Assembly: GCF_001659685.2 (NCBI RefSeq)
Contig: NZ_LXYE02000014.1
Span: 1 to 64,000 of the forward strand
Reading direction: 5' to 3'
Length of the DNA: 64,000 nt
Source: Labilibacter marinus
GTDB lineage: Bacteria > Bacteroidota > Bacteroidia > Bacteroidales > Marinilabiliaceae
Positions within the stretch are counted from its first letter, which is position 1, and the number at the start of each line of letters is the position of its first letter. Of this stretch, positions 44,276 to 52,970 are shown piece by piece. The notes beneath the pieces were generated by a model. It did not search any database, was not told the origin of the DNA, and worked only from the letters and a program-made list of their open reading frames with translations. Made by a program: the position numbers and the translations under genes.

Positions 44276-45172
44276 TTAAAATGTTTTTTGTTCTGAAAGA
44301 GGTTTGTTATCGTTGCTTACCGTGTCAAATGACCGTTTGCCTACGTGATATTCACCTAAGCTTTTTAGGTTTTTAGTCAAAGGACGAATAGCATCCAATG
44401 ACTGTAGATAACGATTGTAATCTTCAAACACCAAGTCTATATAAAATAAGTATTCCCACTCGCGACCAACAACAGGAAGCGATTGTATTTTAGATAGGTT
44501 GATATTATAAAATGCCAATATTGAAAGTACTTTCGAAAGACTTCCTTCGGCATGTGGTAAGGCAAAAACTACAGATGATTTATTAACCTTATTTTGAATC
44601 AATAAATCCTCCACTTCTGTTTTTCCTTTGTCTGAGATAATTAAGAAACGGGTAAAGTTTCTTTTATTGGTCTCAATATCTTTAGCAATAATTTCTAAAT
44701 CGTATTTTTCAGCAGCTAATTCTGGTGCAATGGCAGCCATTCCTTTTAGCTGATTATCCTGAATCCACTTTCCGCTTAGGGCAGTGTCATCTCGCGAAAT
44801 CATTTTAATATGCGGATATTCCTTAAAAAACTCTCTACACTGAGCCAAAGCCATAGGGTGCGAATGTACTTCGGTAATATCTTCTATGGTTTGTCCTGGT
44901 AAAGCCAATAGTTGGTGCTTAATACGTAGTTTGTATTCGCCAATAACTACCAATCCAGAGTCCTTAAGTAAAGTGTAATTTTGAAGAATGCTTCCTACCA
45001 AAGTGTTTTCGATGGCAATAATACCATAAATAGAATTATCCTGCCTTAGCGTTTCAAACAGCACTTCAAATGAATCGCACTGAACGGTTTCAATGTCATT
45101 TGTTTCGAAATATGCTTTGGCCGCAATTTCGTGGTTTGAACCACCTCCTCCTTGAATCGCTACTTTCTTCAT
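44276..45172 (-). CDS. pheA: Prephenate dehydratase with ACT domain
   Basis: Converts prephenate to phenylpyruvate. 298 residues. The start is set at ATG 45172: MKKVAIQGGGGSNHEIAAKAY is the family N-terminus, while an upstream in-frame start at 45232 lies inside the leader terminator. The catalytic TRF is seen in NKRNFTRFLIIS; the C-terminal 90 residues form an ACT domain (KSSVVFALPHAEGSLSKVLSIL) for phenylalanine feedback, with SLPVVGREWEYLFYIDLVF. First structural gene of the operon; expression is probably set by the upstream attenuator. Confidence 0.95.
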   Translation of the reverse strand: MKKVAIQGGGGSNHEIAAKAYFETNDIETVQCDSFEVLFETLRQDNSIYGIIAIENTLVGSILQNYTLLKDSGLVVIGEYKLRIKHQLLALPGQTIEDITEVHSHPMALAQCREFFKEYPHIKMISRDDTALSGKWIQDNQLKGMAAIAPELAAEKYDLEIIAKDIETNKRNFTRFLIISDKGKTEVEDLLIQNKVNKSSVVFALPHAEGSLSKVLSILAFYNINLSKIQSLPVVGREWEYLFYIDLVFEDYNRYLQSLDAIRPLTKNLKSLGEYHVGKRSFDTVSNDNKPLSEQKTF

Positions 45173-45212
45173 GTTTACTCTTGTTAACTGCTTCCGAATG
45201 AACGGAATTGCT

Positions 45213-45251
45213 ATAAAATAAAAAAGTCCCACCTGTACTAGGTGGGACTTT
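45213..45251 (-). terminator. Attenuator terminator hairpin before pheA
   Basis: On the minus strand: perfect 12-bp stem AAAGTCCCACCT (45251-45240)/AGGTGGGACTTT (45234-45223), 5-nt loop AGTAC, then TTTTTT A TTTT. It lies between the leader peptide and pheA. The same AGGTGGG as in the second arm occurs upstream (45281-45287) and can pair with the first arm instead, forming the antiterminator. Confidence 0.92.
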
Positions 45252-45273
45252 AAATTTTTTCAAATTTTATATA

Positions 45274-45351
45274 CTATAAACCCACCTCTTTTTGATTACA
45301 GAATCCAAAAAAGTAAAAATAAAAGCTATAAAAAAATGTAAAATGGGTCAT
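45274..45351 (-). CDS. Phe/Tyr-rich leader peptide of the pheA operon
   Basis: 25-codon reading frame, ATG at 45351-45349, TAG at 45276-45274. Residues 4-17 read FTFFYSFYFYFFGF: 8 Phe and 3 Tyr in 14 residues, followed by CNQKEVGL. Segment 2 of the attenuator (AGGTGGG, 45281-45287) lies in codons 22-24, just before the stop. If Phe- or Tyr-tRNA is scarce, the ribosome stalls in the aromatic run and leaves segment 2 free to pair with the first terminator arm, so transcription continues; if not, the ribosome covers segment 2 and the terminator forms. This is the classical peptide-attenuation layout. The peptide itself probably has no other function. Too short for normal gene finding. Confidence 0.92.
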   Translation of the reverse strand: MTHFTFFYSFYFYFFGFCNQKEVGL

Positions 45352-45373
45352 TTGTTTCTTTTTAAACTGATGG

Positions 45374-45403
45374 CAAATGTAGTATAAAAATGTACGCAAC
45401 AAA
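45374..45403 (-). promoter_or_regulatory. Promoter of the pheA operon
   Basis: Minus-strand TTTG (45403-45400), 18-nt spacer, TACATTTG (45381-45374), matching the Bacteroidota TTTG...TAnnTTTG consensus. Transcription would start near 45367, only about 16 nt before the leader ATG. Confidence 0.78.
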
Positions 45404-45569
45404 AATATTTGTACTAAAATTAATTATTTTTTAAGATGCGGTGCTGATAGATTGCAAGTAATACCTTGTTTTTAATGATAATTTATTGCTTAAGGCATTA
45501 TTGTATATTTATTCATTTATGCACTGATGTTTATCATGCGTCAATTATGAGCTCATCCTTTACAGTAAT

Positions 45570-47438
45570 TTACCCTCCAATCTCACTTAGCTCAAGCCAA
45601 CGCATTTCCTTTTCATCTAATAAATCGATTACCTCGCTTATGCGTTTCGATTTTTCAGTTAATGCATCCGCATCCAAGGCGCCAGAATTTAAGGCTTCTT
45701 CTATTTCAGATTTTTCAGAATTTAAATCTTCCATAGCTTGCTCCAGCTCTTCCATTTCCTTTTTTTCTTTAAAAGATAACTTTCGAGGTTTATCTTTAGC
45801 AGGCACAGCTTTTATAGTAGGTTCCTTTTTTACCTTGACAACCTTCTTTAGTTCTTTCTCTTCTTCTAATTTAAAATCGTGGTAAATGGTGTAGTTACCA
45901 GGGAAATCTTGGATGACCCCTTGTCCTTCGAATACAAACAGATGGTCTACTATTTTATCCATAAAGTATCTATCGTGCGAAACAATGACAACACAACCTT
46001 TGAAGTTTTGTAGGTATTCTTCGAGTAGGTTGAGAGTGAAGATATCCAGGTCGTTGGTAGGCTCATCCAGTATCAAGAAGTTAGGGTTCTTCATTAATAC
46101 AGTCATTAAGTATAAACGTTTCTTTTCTCCACCACTTAACTTATCCACCTGTACATGGTGCATTTCGTTGGTAAATAAAAAATGACGCAGAAATTGAGCA
46201 GGGCTCATGGAGCTACCAGAGCCAACAGTGATATTCTCCGAAATGTCAGCAATCACATCGAGTACTCGCTTGCTAGGGTCAATATTCATTCCTGACTGAC
46301 GATAATAGCCAACAACTACAGTTTCTCCTGTTTCAAGGTATCCCGTATCAGGTTTTAAGGCTCCAGTAATGGTATTTAAAAAAGTAGATTTACCTGTCCC
46401 ATTTTTACCGATGATTCCTACTTTTTCGCCTTGTGCAAATTTGTAATTAAAATCATCCAGTATTTTAAGTTCTCCAAAGGCCTTACATACATTGTGGCAT
46501 TCTATAATTTTCTTTCCTAAGCGAGCAGATTTGATATCCAAGTTCATGGTTTGTTCTTGAAGACCGCTGTTTGCTTTCTTTTTTAAATCATGAAAAGCAT
46601 CAATTCTATATTTAGCTTTTGTAGCCCTTGCCTGAGGCATTCTGTTCATCCAATCTTGCTCAGTTTTGAGTAGGTTTTTTGCCTTCTCCACCTGGGCGTT
46701 ATGGTTCTGAATACGTTCTTCTCTTTTTTCAAGGAAAAACTGATAGTTCCCTTTGTAGGGATAAAGGGTTTGGTCAGCTAGCTCAATGATTTCGTTACAC
46801 ACACGATCCAGAAAATATCTATCGTGAGTAACCATTATTAAGGTGCACTTCGATCTTTCTAGATAAGCCTCTAGCCACTCAATCATCTCTAAATCGAGGT
46901 GGTTGGTAGGCTCGTCTAAAATAAGAAATTGTGGCTCGTTAATTAATATGTTGGCCAGTGCAACTCTCTTTTTTTGTCCACCCGAAAGTTGACTTATTTG
47001 CTGGTCGAAATTCGTGATTTTTAACTCAGTAAGGATTTGCTTAATCCTCGATTCAAAATCCCAAGCATTAAGTTTATCCAGCTCTTCAATTAAATGTCCC
47101 AGTTCCTCATGGTTTTCATCAGCTAAAGCTTTTTCGTAGGCTTTAATAGCAATTACCTGAGGATTATCCGAAGCAAAAATTTCTTCTATTACTGAATGAT
47201 TATCGTCTAATTGAGGAATTTGAGGTAAATAGCCTACAGATATCCCTTTGCGATATGTAATTAGACCGCTTTCGTTAGGAAGTACGTGTGCAAGTATATT
47301 TAATAGCGTAGTTTTTCCTGTTCCGTTACGAGCAATTAAACCAATTTTTTGTCCTTCAGAAACGCCAAAATTGAGGTCGTCAAACAATCTTATATCGCCC
47401 CAATGATGGGTCAGGTTTTCTACAGATAAGTAATTCAT
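45570..47438 (-). CDS. ABC-F family ATPase (Uup-like)
   Basis: Soluble twin-ATPase protein of the ABC-F type, acting on ribosomes or in DNA maintenance rather than transport. 622 residues. ATPase 1: Walker A ARNGTGKTTLL, signature LSGGQKKRVALA, Walker B LILDEPTNHLDL. Linker about 235-310 with MNRMPQARATKAKYR. ATPase 2: IGKNGTGKSTFLN, LSGGEKKRLYLM, LILDEPTNDLDI. The C-terminal 90 residues are a charged coiled coil (KEKKEMEELEQAMEDLNSEKSE), as in Uup. The region upstream holds repeat-like DNA. It ends before the pheA promoter. Confidence 0.95.
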   Translation of the reverse strand: MNYLSVENLTHHWGDIRLFDDLNFGVSEGQKIGLIARNGTGKTTLLNILAHVLPNESGLITYRKGISVGYLPQIPQLDDNHSVIEEIFASDNPQVIAIKAYEKALADENHEELGHLIEELDKLNAWDFESRIKQILTELKITNFDQQISQLSGGQKKRVALANILINEPQFLILDEPTNHLDLEMIEWLEAYLERSKCTLIMVTHDRYFLDRVCNEIIELADQTLYPYKGNYQFFLEKREERIQNHNAQVEKAKNLLKTEQDWMNRMPQARATKAKYRIDAFHDLKKKANSGLQEQTMNLDIKSARLGKKIIECHNVCKAFGELKILDDFNYKFAQGEKVGIIGKNGTGKSTFLNTITGALKPDTGYLETGETVVVGYYRQSGMNIDPSKRVLDVIADISENITVGSGSSMSPAQFLRHFLFTNEMHHVQVDKLSGGEKKRLYLMTVLMKNPNFLILDEPTNDLDIFTLNLLEEYLQNFKGCVVIVSHDRYFMDKIVDHLFVFEGQGVIQDFPGNYTIYHDFKLEEEKELKKVVKVKKEPTIKAVPAKDKPRKLSFKEKKEMEELEQAMEDLNSEKSEIEEALNSGALDADALTEKSKRISEVIDLLDEKEMRWLELSEIGG

Positions 47439-47530
47439 GTTTTCAGTTTTCAGTAATCAGTTTTCAGCAAACAATTGTTAGCTAAAAACAAGATTTAAAT
47501 GATAATTGATAACCGTTAATTGATAACAGT
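47439..47530. repeat. Stuttering repeat upstream of the ABC-F gene
   Basis: 92-bp gap with CAGTTTTCAGTAATCAGTTTTCAG (variants of TTTTCAG and AATCAG; 47446-47467) and GATAATTGATAACCGTTAATTGATAA (variants of AATTGATAA; 47500-47526). No gene. Same style as at 6975-7211, 8058-8165 and 41859-41944. Confidence 0.5.
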
Positions 47531-47713
47531 TTAAATGCAGCCACACACAAAGCCATCGGCTAAAGAGTCTAATACTTCTTGCTCTTTTACTTTTTCCTTA
47601 TCTGTACCTTTGCATTGTTTACAAACCGGTAGATTAGTTACTTTGTTTTTGCTTTCAATCTTCTCCAACTCTTTTTCGCAAACAAAGCACTTTTTAGAAA
47701 AATTACTATTCAT
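47531..47713 (-). CDS. Small zinc-ribbon-like protein
   Basis: 60 residues from the ATG at 47713 (an upstream ATG at 47737 would give 68). CFVCEKEL and CKQC form a two-knuckle CxxC...CxxC zinc ribbon; the tail DGFVCGCI adds two more Cys. Probably a small metal-binding protein. Same strand as the ABC-F gene, 92 bp upstream of it, so they may share a transcript. Function unknown. Confidence 0.7.
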   Translation of the reverse strand: MNSNFSKKCFVCEKELEKIESKNKVTNLPVCKQCKGTDKEKVKEQEVLDSLADGFVCGCI

Positions 47714-47882
47714 GGTGACTACTTCAAATTTAGGCAAAAGTAACTAAAGGTTTTGATTTATTGTATGGAGGTCATATCTAAATTAATCACTTAAGTATTA
47801 TCATCATTATTGCAATATTTTTGAGGTGTAAACGTAATGATGTTAGCCTTGGAACTCTTATTGAAATTCAAAAAATATATTG

Positions 47883-48989
47883 ATGTATTTACCTTGTCGT
47901 ATTTTGTTTTTTTTATTCTGCTTAAGTTTTCTTTTGTCAAGTTGTTCTGAGGAAGAAGGAGCAGGTGATGAAATTTTTAATCCGTTGAAAAATCCTGAAA
48001 ATGGTCCTGCTGCTGGTTATCCCGATGGAAATTACTTTATACCACAGGAGGCTGGTTTGGAAGATGTATCGGAACCTGATTTTATCATTGGAGATGGAAC
48101 GCCAGAGAGTTGTACTTGTGAGAAGTTAGTAAATGCTATAGCACTTGGTGGTCGAATCGTTTTTAATGGTGGGGCAAAGCCATTTACTATTGAAATGACA
48201 GAAACTGCCAAGGTATTTAATGGAGCTAAACCGGATGTAGTAATTGATGGAGGAGGATTGGTTACCTTAAGTGGCATGGGGAAAAGACGAATTTTGTACA
48301 TGAACACTTGCGATAAAAATCAAACATGGACTACTGCTCATTGTCAGGATCAAGATCATCCACGTTTAACTATTCAAAACATAACGCTTGCTGATGGTAA
48401 TTCAGTTTCTGAGAGTGAATATGATGGAGGAGGAGCAGTTTGGGTAAGAGGTGGCCGATTTAAAATAGTTAATTGTCGCTTTTTCAATAATAGGTGTATT
48501 GATAAGGGTCCCGATGTGGGAGGAGGAGCTGTTCGTGTTTTTAGTCAGTATCAGAACAAACCAGTTTACGTTGTAAACTCAACTTTTGGTGGAGCTGATG
48601 GATATGGAAATATAGGAGCTAATGGAGGAGCTGTAAGTAGTATTGGTGTGTCCTGGACGTTTGTTAATTGTTTTTTCTCGCATAATAAAGCCATTGGTAT
48701 AGGTGGCAATCCGAAACAACCAGGTACTCTTGGAGGGGGAAGTGGCGGAGCTATTTATAATGATGGGAATATGATGACATTAAGAGTGTTGGGATGTAAA
48801 CTGGAGCACAATGAAGTAAATACACATGGTTCTGCAATTTTCTTTGTGACCAACAATCATTCGGGAAACATTATTATTGAGAATTCAATTGTAAGTAATA
48901 ATATAGGAGGCTCTTGGTATCCTACGTATCCTCAAATTTCGATGCATAGTGATACTAAAATTGAAGTTGAAAATTCTGTATTTGAATAA
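47883..48989 (+). CDS. Lipoprotein with right-handed beta-helix
   Basis: 368-residue predicted lipoprotein; signal MYLPCRILFFLFCLSFLLSSC with the lipidated Cys in LLSSCSEEEG (Cys21), followed by an acidic linker SEEEGAGDE typical of surface-exported lipoproteins. Residues about 100-365 contain turns of a parallel beta-helix (PDVVIDGGGLVTLSG, LTIQNITLADGN, FKIVNCRFFNNR, WTFVNCFFSHNKA, LRVLGCKLEHNE, IIIENSIVSNN). Such folds include polysaccharide lyases and pectinase-like proteins, but no catalytic residues can be assigned. Gly-rich turns (GGGGAVWV, LGGGSGGAIY) are notable. Monocistronic. Start at 47883 rather than TTG at 47880. Confidence 0.85.
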   Translation: MYLPCRILFFLFCLSFLLSSCSEEEGAGDEIFNPLKNPENGPAAGYPDGNYFIPQEAGLEDVSEPDFIIGDGTPESCTCEKLVNAIALGGRIVFNGGAKPFTIEMTETAKVFNGAKPDVVIDGGGLVTLSGMGKRRILYMNTCDKNQTWTTAHCQDQDHPRLTIQNITLADGNSVSESEYDGGGAVWVRGGRFKIVNCRFFNNRCIDKGPDVGGGAVRVFSQYQNKPVYVVNSTFGGADGYGNIGANGGAVSSIGVSWTFVNCFFSHNKAIGIGGNPKQPGTLGGGSGGAIYNDGNMMTLRVLGCKLEHNEVNTHGSAIFFVTNNHSGNIIIENSIVSNNIGGSWYPTYPQISMHSDTKIEVENSVFE

Positions 48990-49095
48990 TAGATAGGTTG
49001 TTATTTTAAGTTTTATAGGTAATAGATTTAAGCCCTGTAATATTTATGGCATGAGATTTGAATTAATTTTAATCGAACCTCTAAAATTAATAGAT

Positions 49096-49629
49096 ATGGT
49101 TAAGTTAATAAAGTTTTCTTTTGTGATAATGCTGTTTGCTTGTGGTACCGTAATTGCTGGGCAAAAGTCAGATAGTAAGAAGGCCGATAGAAAGCTTAAA
49201 AAAGTAGAGGCCTTTGAAGAGATGGTAGAGTTGGTTAAAAATAAACCTATAGAGTTTGTTGCCGAAAGGGCGTATCCTTCAGGATATCGAAATGTGGATT
49301 TATTTTCTAATCCAAATCATTTAAGAATTGATAATGATAATGCAGATATTGCTATGCCTTATTTTGGTAGAGCATATCAAGTAACTCCTGGTGAACGAGG
49401 TGGTTTTTATACCGAAAGTGAAATAGAGGATATGAAACTGGAGGTGAATGAAAAGAAACGTAAGGTTAAAATGGATTTTGTTTTACGTAATAAAAACGAC
49501 CTATACACGTGTAGCTTAGAAGTCTTTGGCTCGGGTAGCGCTACATTATCGATTATTAGTAATAATAGAAATAGTATTTCATATAATGGCTCGGTGAGCG
49601 AGTGGATTGAGGACGGTAAGGAAGAGTAA
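49096..49629 (+). CDS. DUF4251-like exported protein
   Basis: 177 residues from ATG 49096; the signal peptide (MVKLIKFSFVIMLFACGTVIAG) sets this start, since an upstream ATG at 49051 would place 15 extra residues before it. The body matches DUF4251 of Bacteroidota: IEFVAERAYPSGYRNVDLFSNPNHLRI (start of domain), DIAMPYFGRAYQ, GGFYTESEIEDMKLEVNEKKRKVKMDF. Periplasmic or envelope location; function unknown. Single gene followed by a terminator. Confidence 0.82.
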   Translation: MVKLIKFSFVIMLFACGTVIAGQKSDSKKADRKLKKVEAFEEMVELVKNKPIEFVAERAYPSGYRNVDLFSNPNHLRIDNDNADIAMPYFGRAYQVTPGERGGFYTESEIEDMKLEVNEKKRKVKMDFVLRNKNDLYTCSLEVFGSGSATLSIISNNRNSISYNGSVSEWIEDGKEE

Positions 49630-49647
49630 CTTATTGAAATGTAAAGT

Positions 49648-49678
49648 AGAGGGTTTTCATAATGAATGGAAACCCTCT
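49648..49678. terminator. Bidirectional terminator between DUF4251 and DJ-1 genes
   Basis: 11-bp stem with one G-U pair AGAGGGTTTTC (49648-49658)/GGAAACCCTCT (49668-49678), T-rich on the right, A/T on the left. Converging genes. Confidence 0.85.
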
Positions 49679-49686
49679 TTTATTTG

Positions 49687-50238
49687 TTATTCAATAACCA
49701 TTTTATCTGCCAATTTAATAGCTAGTTCTTCGTCTTTAAGCATGCTGACCAGTTGTAAGGCAAATTTCATGGCAGCACCAACACCTTTTGCGGTTATTAT
49801 ATTATTGGCCACTTCAATAGGAGCATCAGTAGTTTTTGCACCAATTAACTTATCCTCAAAACCAGGATAGCAGGTTACATTTTTATCTTTAAGAATACCT
49901 TGACCGCCTAAAACAAGCGGTGCAGCGCAAATAGCACCAATAAGTTTGTTTTGATTGGAAAAGTTTAGCAACAGTTCTTTTAAATCATCGTGTTTATCCA
50001 GATTTAATGTTCCTGGCATACCACCAGGTAAAATAAGTAGGTCGGCATCTGAAAAGTCACAATTATTGTAAATCGCATCAGCTAATACTTTAATATTATG
50101 CGCTCCTTTAACCTCCAAACTATCTGTAATAGAAACGGTCGTTACATTGATTTCTGCTCTTCGAAGCACATCAATTGGAGTAATAGCTTCAATTTCTTCA
50201 AAGCCATTTGCTAGAAATATATATACGTTTTGCATCAT
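49687..50238 (-). CDS. DJ-1/PfpI family protein
   Basis: 183-residue glyoxalase III/deglycase-like or chaperone-like protein of the DJ-1 superfamily; cytoplasmic. The nucleophile-elbow cysteine is Cys104 in GAICAAP; the partner Glu is in NGFEEIEA (near residue 15), as in DJ-1/YajL. Also VYIFLANGFEEIEAITPIDVLRRA, LLILPGGMPGT, VTCYPGFED. Two adjacent ATG codons (50238, 50235). Monocistronic. Confidence 0.93.
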   Translation of the reverse strand: MMQNVYIFLANGFEEIEAITPIDVLRRAEINVTTVSITDSLEVKGAHNIKVLADAIYNNCDFSDADLLILPGGMPGTLNLDKHDDLKELLLNFSNQNKLIGAICAAPLVLGGQGILKDKNVTCYPGFEDKLIGAKTTDAPIEVANNIITAKGVGAAMKFALQLVSMLKDEELAIKLADKMVIE

Positions 50239-50371
50239 TATTTATTTAAGAGTAAGACGTGTATAAAAGTATGAATTGAAGTAGTTATAATCAAACATAC
50301 TTTGCTCGTTAAAACAAATACGAGTTGAGTTTGTAATAATATTTAAACATTTTGATGTTAAATTTTATCGC

Positions 50372-50417
50372 TTACATGCTAAAAAGCATATTAACATATG
50401 TAAATTGTATATCTTTG
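50372..50417 (+). promoter_or_regulatory. Possible operator and -7 element of the acyl-ACP synthetase gene
   Basis: Inverted repeat TTACAT (50372-50377)/ATGTAA (50398-50403) with inner ATGCT/AGCAT hairpin (50376-50389), followed by TATCTTTG (50410-50417, TAnnTTTG-type), 26 bp before the start. No clear -33 TTG is seen. A regulator-binding site is plausible. Confidence 0.35.
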
Positions 50418-50442
50418 ACATCTTATTAACGCATTTGATAGT

Positions 50443-52920
50443 ATGTTTTTACTACAGGGAGAGAATACTGCTTTAGTGCAGTCAGGAAAGGAAATATCGT
50501 ATTACCAGTTAGGTCAGAAAGTTCAGTTATATTCTTCATTATATAATACTGAAGAAACTAAAAAGGTAAGTATATTTTCAGAGAACAGGTTGGGTTGGGT
50601 GTATAGTTTTTATTCTGCCTGGAATAACCATTCCGTTGTTGTTCCCATTGACTTTATGAGTACAGTAGAGGATGTTTCTTACATTTTAAATGACTGTAAG
50701 CCAGAAGTTATTTTTGTTTCTAAAGAAAAAGATAGTGATTTACAGGAAGCATTATGTCAAGTTGGATACTCACCACAAGTAATTGTTATTGATGAGTATG
50801 AGGATAATGCGGCTAGTGAATATGCTGAGTTTCCAGTTATTGAAGCTAAGGGAGATGATACTGCAGTTATAATTTATACATCAGGAACAACAGGAAGTCC
50901 TAAAGGGGTAATGTTAAATTATACCAATCTAATAGCAAATATAGAGGCTGTTTCTAAAGATGTAGATATTTATAATCCTGATGATCGGGTTTTGATGTTG
51001 TTGCCTTTGCATCATATTTTTGGTTTAGTAGGTAATATGTTAGCACCTTTATCTCTAGGAGGTCTGGCTGCTATTCCTCCTTCAATGGCTTCAGAAGATA
51101 TTATCAATACTTTGCAAGAGAATAAAGTTACGCTATTGTTAGGTGTACCTCGATTATTCTCTGCTATTCATAAGGGAATAAAAGATAAAATTAATAAAAG
51201 TAAGGTCGCAGGAGCTTTGTTTTCTTTTGCTGAAAAACTGAATTCAAAAGCCTTTTCAAGATTTGTATTTAAGGCAGCGCATAAAAAGTTTGGAGGGAGC
51301 ATCCGATTTATGGTTTGTGGCGGTGCAGCCTTAGATCAAGTGGTTGGTCAAGATTATAAAACTTTAGGTTTTGACGTGTTAGAAGGGTATGGGATGACAG
51401 AAGCTGCTCCTATGATAACCTTTACTCGTCCTGGGCATATTAAAGTTGGTTCGCCAGGTTTTGTTTTACCAAAATGTACGGTTGAGATTCGTGAAGGTGA
51501 GATTGTGGCAAAGGGAGAAAATATAATGCAAGGGTATTATAACCGACCAGAAGAAACCGCTGAAGTTTTGAAGGATGGATGGTTGTATACAGGTGATTTG
51601 GGGCATTTTGATAAGGAAGGATTCTTAATTATTACAGGGCGTAAAAAGGAAATTCTGATTTTATCGAATGGTAAAAATATTAACCCCGTTGAAATAGAAT
51701 TAAAGCTAGAGCGTTATGCTGCCTTTGTAAATGAAGTAGGTGTATATCAATCGGGTGACCAGTTTAGAGCAATTGTTGTGGTTTCAGACGAATTAAAGCA
51801 GCAATATGCCGATAAAATTGAATTGCATAAGCAGATTAAATGGCAAGTGTTTGACGATTATAATCAGCATTGTACTTCGTATAAAAAGGTGGTTGACTTT
51901 ACGATTTTTGATGGAGAACTACCTCGAACTCGATTGGGGAAATTACGTAGGTTTAAGCTAGCAGAGTTGGAAGGTATTAATGGCGAGGAAGAAGTAGCTG
52001 AGGTGCAGGTAGACAGCAAAGAGTTTAATATACTGGCAGATTATTTAGGGCAGGAAAAAGGGAAAAAGATATTACCTCAGCATCATCTTGAGATGGATTT
52101 GGGTCTTGACTCTTTGGATAAGGTGAGTTTACAAGTCTTCATTAAATCTACTTTTGGATTAGAGCTCGACCCAAGTGAGTTGGTTCGTTTTAAAAGTGTG
52201 TTGGAGTTGAGCGAATATATTCAGGAGCATCGCAATAAAATGGAAGTGGAAAAGATTGACTGGACCCATATTTTAAAAGAAAAAGTAAATCTTTCTTTGC
52301 CAAAGACTTGGTTTACAGGCCGTGCTCTTGTAAAAATGTCGAAGGCATTTTTTAGTTTGTATTTTGGCTTAAAAGGAAAAGGAGTAAAAAACATCCCTGA
52401 TGAACCCTGTATTATAGCTCCTAATCATCAAAGTTATTTTGATGGTTTATTCGTAGCATCATTTTTAAAAGGGGCAACTATTAAAAATACATACTTCTAC
52501 GCCAAAGAAAAGCACATAAGAAGAGCTTGGCTTAAGTTTCTGGCAAATCGTAATAATATCATTATTATGGATTTGAACAAAGATTTAAAAGAATCTATTC
52601 AGAAAATGGGTGAAGCTTTAAAAAAGAAAAAGAACCTGATTATTTTTCCAGAAGGAACTAGAACTCAAAATGGTAAAATGGGAGATTTTAAAAAGACCTT
52701 TGCTATTTTAAGTCGTGAATTAAATGTACCTATTGTGCCTGTATCTATAAAAGGAGCTTATGATGCTTTACCTAAAGGAAGTTGGTTTCCAAAACCATTT
52801 AAAAAGGTGATGGTGGAGTTTTTAGAGCCAGTGCAACCAGGTACTGAAACGTATGAAAATATTTCAAATGCAGTACACGATAAAATAAGCCATCAATTGG
52901 CGATTCGTAAAGTAAGCTAA
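50443..52920 (+). CDS. Acyl-ACP synthetase / ACP / acyltransferase fusion
   Basis: 825-residue lipid enzyme. Residues about 1-510 form an AMP-forming acyl-activating domain (IIYTSGTTGSPKGVMLNYTNL, YGMTEAAPM, YTGDLGHF, GRKKEILILSNGKNINP, and Lys in LPRTRLGKLRRF). Residues about 520-595 are an acyl-carrier domain with the phosphopantetheine Ser557 in DLGLDSLDKVS. Residues about 620-825 are a PlsC-like acyltransferase with NHQSYFD (His662, HX4D) and FPEGTRTQ (Pro736). It could activate an acyl group, load it on its own carrier domain, and pass it to a lysolipid, similar to the Aas lysophospholipid repair enzyme with an ACP inserted. Substrates are not known. Terminator follows. Confidence 0.9.
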   Translation: MFLLQGENTALVQSGKEISYYQLGQKVQLYSSLYNTEETKKVSIFSENRLGWVYSFYSAWNNHSVVVPIDFMSTVEDVSYILNDCKPEVIFVSKEKDSDLQEALCQVGYSPQVIVIDEYEDNAASEYAEFPVIEAKGDDTAVIIYTSGTTGSPKGVMLNYTNLIANIEAVSKDVDIYNPDDRVLMLLPLHHIFGLVGNMLAPLSLGGLAAIPPSMASEDIINTLQENKVTLLLGVPRLFSAIHKGIKDKINKSKVAGALFSFAEKLNSKAFSRFVFKAAHKKFGGSIRFMVCGGAALDQVVGQDYKTLGFDVLEGYGMTEAAPMITFTRPGHIKVGSPGFVLPKCTVEIREGEIVAKGENIMQGYYNRPEETAEVLKDGWLYTGDLGHFDKEGFLIITGRKKEILILSNGKNINPVEIELKLERYAAFVNEVGVYQSGDQFRAIVVVSDELKQQYADKIELHKQIKWQVFDDYNQHCTSYKKVVDFTIFDGELPRTRLGKLRRFKLAELEGINGEEEVAEVQVDSKEFNILADYLGQEKGKKILPQHHLEMDLGLDSLDKVSLQVFIKSTFGLELDPSELVRFKSVLELSEYIQEHRNKMEVEKIDWTHILKEKVNLSLPKTWFTGRALVKMSKAFFSLYFGLKGKGVKNIPDEPCIIAPNHQSYFDGLFVASFLKGATIKNTYFYAKEKHIRRAWLKFLANRNNIIIMDLNKDLKESIQKMGEALKKKKNLIIFPEGTRTQNGKMGDFKKTFAILSRELNVPIVPVSIKGAYDALPKGSWFPKPFKKVMVEFLEPVQPGTETYENISNAVHDKISHQLAIRKVS

Positions 52921-52940
52921 TTATATAGTTTTTGAGATTT

Positions 52941-52970
52941 AGCCTGTTGATGTTTTCAATAGGCTTTTTT
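52941..52970. terminator. Terminator of the acyl-ACP synthetase fusion
   Basis: 10-bp stem with one G-U pair AGCCTGTTGA (52941-52950)/TCAATAGGCT (52956-52965), 5-nt loop, T-run TTTTTT. Confidence 0.85.

Noticed and set aside
45173-45232. Longer pheA starting at 45232
   Set aside because: The extra 20 residues would be translated from the terminator arm and poly-U; homology begins at 45172.
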